From Parascedosporium putredinis (Eukaryota > Ascomycota > Sordariomycetes > Microascales > Microascaceae): a DNA stretch of 64,000 nt. Shown here one piece after another: positions 58,501 through 64,000 of this stretch. A program made the position numbers and the translations under genes. The stretch lies in assembly GCA_949357655.1 (NCBI GenBank), contig CASHTG010000015.1:3720001-3784000 (forward strand), given 5' to 3'. Under the pieces are notes generated by a model, which was not told the origin of the DNA, did not search any database, and saw nothing but the letters and a program-made list of their open reading frames with translations. Position 1 is the stretch's first letter, and each line of letters begins with the position of its first letter.

Positions 58501-59573
58501 TATCCTTCTTTGACAACTCTTGATTCTCAGACGCCGATCGGGGGTAGGAGCCGGGCCGGGATCGAGGGCGACGGGGATGAAGAAGGCCTCGGCATCACCG
58601 CCTGCTGCGTCGCTGGGCATGAAGATGGACGAATTGCGATTGTTACGATAACTCGCCTGGGGTAGACTCAGAGAGTCCTTTCCGGACTCGGCAGGTGTCC
58701 GTTCGGGGACCTGGCCGGTCGGGAGCTACTCCGCGAAGATGAATCGTTTCGGTTGTAGGCCGGCCTCGGCCTCGGGGAGAGTTCGGTCGGGGTGTCGGAC
58801 TCGGTCGGGGGTTCGCTAAAGGCGCCAGGGGGATGGCATTTGGCGGGAGGGCGGGCAAGGACTTGTCCGTTATCATCGGCGAAGTATCTTTCTCGCGGGC
58901 CTTTGCCTGTGCTGCAGCTTTTGATTTTTTCCGTCTCCTCGCCATCAAGGATTCGTGACAGCTCATGCAAAGATGCCCTGTGATGTCCTCGCATAGCGCA
59001 GGTTTTCAATCTTCCTCTTGCAATTCCGACAGCGGAAACATGTCGCACAAAAGGCCTGGTCACCCGTGAGGATAGCAAGGTCTTCAATCTTATTCCCGCA
59101 GGCGCCACAGCTGTAGGTGCAATTGTTGCAAATCAGTGAGCCATCGCCGAGAAGGAGCAGGTTCGCATCGGAGTCAAGGAGGGTGCTGCAAGTATTGCAT
59201 CGGAAGCAGTCTAGATGCCATCGGTTGCCGGCTATCGAAACGATTTACGTTAGTAGACGATTCAACCCACATGTGCATGCAGAGGGGACTCTGAATGATC
59301 GTATCCCTAATGAAAGGGGAGCAAGTCTGATAGCATCAACGTACCTAATTCGAAAGCCTTTCCTTCCTCGAGAATCTGTGATGGCAAGCTTAGTTAGCAC
59401 AGCTGAGAGCACGTAGAGACGGAAGCCTTTCCCTCCCGCTCTCAAGAGCTGAATGAAGATGGGAAAGAGCTCGAGTGTCCAATGTCGAGGTCAAAGGGCA
59501 AACCGACCTCTCCGCAACCCTTGCAGGGAAAGATGTCATCCTGGTCCATCGGACTATCGAGATAGTCATCCAT
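55542..59573 (-). CDS. RGA1: LIM-domain Rho GTPase-activating protein, Rga1 type
   Basis: Rga1-type GAPs stimulate GTP hydrolysis by Cdc42 and control polarity and septation. Six exons: 59573-59508, 59375-59345 (31 bases), 59231-57997, 57782-56038, 55928-55795 and 55685-55542. Two LIM zinc-finger domains lie at the N-terminus: CKGCGE ... WHLDCFRCNTC and then CGACGNKIEDLAILTGDQAF with CRNCKRKIENLRYART and CMSCHE. A long Ser/Pro-rich region follows. A coiled coil (MIRQLEVLAGYV ... AAIEQLHQERDQLVDEKNQA) precedes the RhoGAP domain at the C-terminus: CIEEVELRGMDVEGIYRKTG (arginine-finger region near GIYRKTG), YFRKLPIPLLTFDAYERVLE and MSPKNLAVVFAPTIMR. Seven indels break the frame: 58969-58971 (T run), 58828-58832, about 58676, 58540-58544, 58234-58238, 58108-58110 and about 57261-57272. 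The corrected product is 1119 residues. The LIM spacing resembles Rga1/Rga2 more than Lrg1; strict orthology is untested. Confidence 0.95.
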
Positions 59574-62500
59574 TACGCTCGTCATGTTGGGCGACTGTTG
59601 TCAAGATGCCAGGGCACCCTCGTTATCGAGACGGGATTCAATCGCAGGAAGGTGGTTTGGCGGATTCGGTGGTTTGGAAATGGAAGGCTTATGTGGCGGG
59701 AAGGCGAATTCTCGAGGGTTACAAATCCGGGGCGACTCGTGTCGATTGCTGGAGGGTCAGGGGTAACGCGGCGAGTCCCTCGACGAAAACACACAAAAAG
59801 AAAAAAGGCTGCGAGGAAGACGGGCCGCGAAGATGACCGTCAAACAACGAACGAAACTTTGTGCAAGGGCAAGGAGGGGCGAAAGAGAAAAGAAAAAAGG
59901 AAGTAAGGAAAAGAAGTCTAAAATTCACCAGGGGTGGGAATGGGAATGGATTTGGGGAAGGGTGAGCCGGCTTGCTGGGGTCCCAATCGGTATCTTGTTG
60001 GAGTACACCCACACACTCAGGGAAGAAGGGGCGCGCGAGACTGGAGTGAGTGAGAGGTGGGAGAGACTAGGAGACTAGTAGGAGCGGATAGCGTGGAGTT
60101 GGTGGTACCTCCGTGTGGGTGGGATTCGGGGACTGTTGGTGTGTAGCGTCAAGCTGCTTGTTTTTTCCGGGAGATGCTCTCGATCAATGGAGACACGCTG
60201 CTTTTTAGAATTCAAGGATACCGCCCCTAAAAAAAAAAGAAGGAAGAAAACAAGAGCCTGAGGAGACACAGGAAAAAAAAAAAGAAAGGGTGTCTATCCG
60301 AGGATGCGGCACCAGGATGCAGCTAGGCAAGAGAAATGCGCAGCGGCGAACAAGAGCTCGGCGGGAGGACGAGGAAAGGGAGGAAGGATTGAAGACGAGA
60401 TGCGGGCTGTGACGGGGTGGATCGAGGACAGGACGAAGGCTGAGATGAATCTCATTCAACGAACAGATGGATGGTTCAGCGTTGGCTTTGCACCCTTTGC
60501 ATTTCATCAGGCTTGGAAACTCGCCAATTGCCAACCTGGTGGTTAGAGTAGAGGACCTGGATTGATATCAGCCAAGAGACAAGAGACGTGGGTGACATTT
60601 GGCCAATGTATACCTACTCCTTGAGAAACGGTACTTGGGACAACCCCAGCCTGTACAAGGAGGTCCTCGTTTGAAGCGAAGGCAAGTCTGTCAAGGGATG
60701 AGGTACCGTGTGAAGACTGAGATTCTAGTCAATGTACGAAAAGTAGTCGATGAGGAAGCCAGCGGAAGCCAGAACTCTCAGCTCCCACCTCCCAAAAGGA
60801 GACTAGGAGGGCTCAAATTCCCAACCCTGAGATGGCTTCAGACGCACACGCACTTGAGCAGTAGCGCCCGGCGAGCTCGAAGTGCACTCGTCCTTATTCC
60901 TTCGTTCAGCCCATCTTCCTCAACCTCTGCCGAGGTACATGCATTGACCTTGTTTTGCAATATTCCCTCGAGCGCTCCCGCCATTCTCCTCCTCACACGT
61001 AGAAGGAATGCTTAACAGTTCGCCATGCACGTCTCAAGCCTCGTCTCTGACATTGACCATCGCCGTTGAAGAGGACAACCAAGGGGGCTAGAAGTCACGA
61101 TTTCGAATGAGGAGGGGAGATTGAGGGGCGGAAGCGACGAAGTGGAGCCAAAGTTTTGGGGGTTGCAGCCGAAAGGGAGCATCGCTGGAACTAAAACCTC
61201 TCCCTTTGCATTCACACGTTGATGCTCGATTCTATAATTGTTTGCGGGACGGTATTACAGGAGTTAAATTACGGGGTTCAATTTGGCCAGGTTGGACTAG
61301 GTTGAATGGGGCTTGGCTGCGCGGCCGTGGTCGATACCCACACTACTCTGTCCCTTGGGTGGGTTAGGGCAGCATCAACGTCTCCGGGCGGGCCTACGAT
61401 GGAGAGAAACCCGTGGTCCCCACGCCCCCGGCAGTCAAGGGGGGTTTCTTTTTCTCGGTTGATGATCGAGCGATTGAGGGGTCCTGAGAGGGTGTAACAT
61501 TGGTGTTTGTTGTATCGTCAACAATGAAGTAATTAGATAGTCTCCCGAAAGCCTCACCCGCCCCAAGACCAATGTTTTCTTTCGAGAGGGGAGACTCTCC
61601 CGCGCACCCTCGGCCATCAGCAAAGCCCTCAACGATGACGATTGGACCCTCTTTCCCTTTCCGAACCCCACTGCTCTGCGGAATACGGAGGACCAACGAG
61701 ACCGACCTCATGTATCGCGCTTGCTCAGCTAGCGTTTTTGTGAACACGTACACGAGGTGTCGACCCACTAAAACGAACGTTCCTTCCCATGCCAGTGAGT
61801 GTCCAGGGCGTCGATCTTGTAGCCAAGGCTGGCCGCTGGACGTGATGTCTTCTGGCTTCTAGTGTCCAAAGACAGCCAGTCCGCGTATGTTTAATATCAA
61901 ATTACATCAGTCAACCCACCCGAGGTGTCCGCACATCGCTCAACACGACAGCCCCCGTCGATTAATGGATCCACCCCAAGGCAACCCTAGATTGTTTGGG
62001 CCAGGATATTTCGCAAGAGGTCGAGACTCGATGCACGCTACTTGTAGAAGACGATGGACCGAGGATTGTGCTCACTTGTTCGTATGTGAGAGCCAGAGAA
62101 AGAAAAGTACAAGCAGGCAACTCATCCGGATGCATCTCCTCTCGACTGATCAACTGCCATCGCCGCTCATGTCTCGATGACCATATGGCCAAAACACGAA
62201 CCTGGTGAAGAGCACTTGAGAGGGAAGGAATTTTCAAAATTGCGTCGTCCAGGTGCGAGGCCAGGGCTTGTTTAGCGAGCAGTAAGCAGCCCCCTTCCGA
62301 AAGAGGGAGATGGCCCCTATTCCAGCCTGCTGCAAGTGTTCTTTTCTCCCTCGAGTCTAGTGTATTATTACCCCACAGAAATTGGCCAGCCATCTCGAAC
62401 CAGCACGCATCAAAGGACTGTCGTCCTAGTCCCAGAGTCCCTCTGGCGTTCACAAAGTACAAGTAATATCCAGGTGAGGGCATCTTCACGTGGGGACCAA

Positions 62501-64000
62501 TATTAGATGAGAAGTGATGCGGCCACTCGAATCAGGATATGCCTTTACATGAGTTGGCCACCCTCCATTCGCCGATACCTTGGGTCTTGTGGCAGCCCCA
62601 AGGGTCCTGAAATGGGGCCTCCCGAAAGAGCCAGCACCACGACATGTACTAAGGCTGGGGTATTAAAAGGTCAGCCAGCGATTCTTCTGATCCTTCCTGT
62701 CCTTTTTCCTATCTCTCCTCATCTCGACGTGCATCGTTGGATGGAACCCTTGCCGTGCCGTCCTCTGAACATCGTCCCCGGACCCTGGTCTTTGAGCATC
62801 TCACTGGCTCGCCTGCCCACCAATTCCATGTAACCACTAAGCTGGCACCAAAGAGGTCTGTCCTCTGCTCTCTTCAAGTTGGTTGTGGCCGGCGGTTATT
62901 AAGTGGCAATCCTACAAGGGAGGACACCCCATTGACCCACCCACCCGTTTTCTCTGAGAAACTTGGGACATCGTCATTATCAGCCAGCAAAGCAGGCTCA
63001 AGTGCTCTTTCTTGGTTGCACTATAATAGTGCTCAGGCCCGGTTTATAGCATGGGCATTGATGAGCGGCTTTGCCGACATTCGCTACCTTACGATTGTCG
63101 ACTCTTGCCGTGACGCGCGACGGCCGCGTGCGTCGCGGCTAATCATGGGATATCGCAACACTTTTTAAGGGTGGAAGCCCCATTGCACAGACATGCTTGG
63201 TGGGTGAGCAAAAAGAGCGCCAGCCAGGTTGGTGGCTATATCATCTAGAACTCCGACTTTTCCCAGCCCGCCCTGCTCTTTATTTTTGTCTTCTCTTTTG
63301 CTATTACTTAGGTCCTCCCTCCCCCCCCTTCCTTCCTTTCTGCATCACCCGGACGGATCATCCCGGGAATTTGCGCTTTTAGCTCACCGGGGATGGAGGG
63401 GTGAACACGCACGCGGACCAGATCCAATCTCGGTCAGAGGCAAAAGGGATAAACAAACGAGAAAACGGGAATGGTAATAACCAGAGGCGAATTTGCCTCC
63501 CGCCGCGGGTTGTTCAAGAAGATGAGACGAAACCAACACTGGGAAGAGGGAAAAGAAGGAAAGAAAATGAAACAAACAGCTTGGGGTCTGGGAACGTCAC
63601 GTCTCCGAAGGTAGAGCACAGGTGGCGCGCGCGTAGATGCGCCTTGCTACTGCAAACTCGTTCTTCTGCTTCCAGTGCTCTTTCGTATCCCCCTTCTCAT
63701 CGTTGAAATGAAGAGACAAACAGGAGTGATGTAATTGAAAAAGGGGAGGAGTGAGCGAACAAGTCTCGAATTGCCGCGCCGCGCCGCGCCGCGCCATTCC
63801 ATTCTTCATTTCCGACGAGTCGTCGGATCCAGTCCAGATGTACTTCCCATGCAATGGCCCTTCATCAGCTTTCTTCCCAAATCCAAACCGCAAAGTGTAC
63901 CACATCAGCTACTAGTCGCTACTATTGGGAGAACCAACCGATGACTCTCGAACAGCGAAGGCTCTAGATTCCCCTCCTCCAATTCAGGCAAGCGTCTTGT
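59574..64000. other. Right-end interval with no supported gene
   Basis: The left part is upstream sequence of the RhoGAP gene. Beyond about 60300 there are only short open frames without domain motifs or exon chains. A-rich tracts lie near 60228-60290, a run of eight C's at about 63311-63318, and a GCGCC repeat at 63773-63795. Confidence 0.5.
63773..63795. repeat. GCGCC pentanucleotide repeat
   Basis: About four and a half tandem copies of GCGCC in non-coding sequence near the right edge. The function, if any, is unknown. Confidence 0.8.

Noticed and set aside
1..64000. tRNA, rRNA and CRISPR features
   Set aside because: I looked for tRNA box-like sequences and regularly spaced direct repeats and found none convincing; a covariance-model search would be decisive.

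Overview
The window comes from a filamentous ascomycete nuclear genome (Pezizomycotina, most likely Sordariomycetes). Most genes carry short spliceosomal introns (about 60-250 bases, GT...AG, often with a TGCTAAC/CTAAC-like branch site). All recognisable proteins are fungal housekeeping or fungal-conserved families. I see no rRNA, tRNA, CRISPR array or intact transposon.

Layout: CHO2 phospholipid methyltransferase (-, runs off the left edge); a small basic coiled-coil protein of unknown function (+, 6782-7343); eIF3g/TIF35 (-, 8803-9995); a PH-domain protein (-, 11002-13534); a gene-poor stretch of almost 10 kb; a conserved Ser/Arg-rich coiled-coil protein (+, 23446-24636); an L-2-hydroxyglutarate-dehydrogenase-like flavoprotein (+, 25200-26668); a beta-propeller-like protein with a C-terminal DUF2415 motif (-, 27679-30103); mitochondrial Hsp70 SSC1 (+, 32509-34796); SRP68 (-, 35548-37677); a long PPR protein of the Cya5/Pet309 type (+, 38791-43091); a fungal Atos/FAM214 homologue (-, 43979-46532); a second gene-poor stretch with one doubtful gene at 51866-52611; the rRNA-processing factor FYV7 (+, 53322-54213); a LIM-RhoGAP of the Rga1 type (-, 55542-59573); then no gene I can support to the right edge. 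The genes do not form a pathway cluster. They cover lipid synthesis, translation initiation, protein targeting, mitochondrial protein folding and gene expression, ribosome biogenesis and polarity signalling, which is ordinary for a fungal chromosome arm.

The strongest unusual signal is technical or mutational. I inferred about 38 one- or two-base indels, and they break 12 of the 13 confident genes. Most lie in short G or C runs of 3-5 bases, and about three quarters are repaired by adding one base to the run. After correction every complete gene becomes a multiple of three in length and its family motifs line up. The most economical explanation is systematic under-calling of homopolymers in the assembly, not gene death. 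Gene lengths below are given after this mental correction.

I found no convincing evidence of a new multi-gene system. The least explained coding material is the set of conserved proteins of unknown function (6782, 11002, 23446, 43979) and the coding-like segment at 51866-52611.
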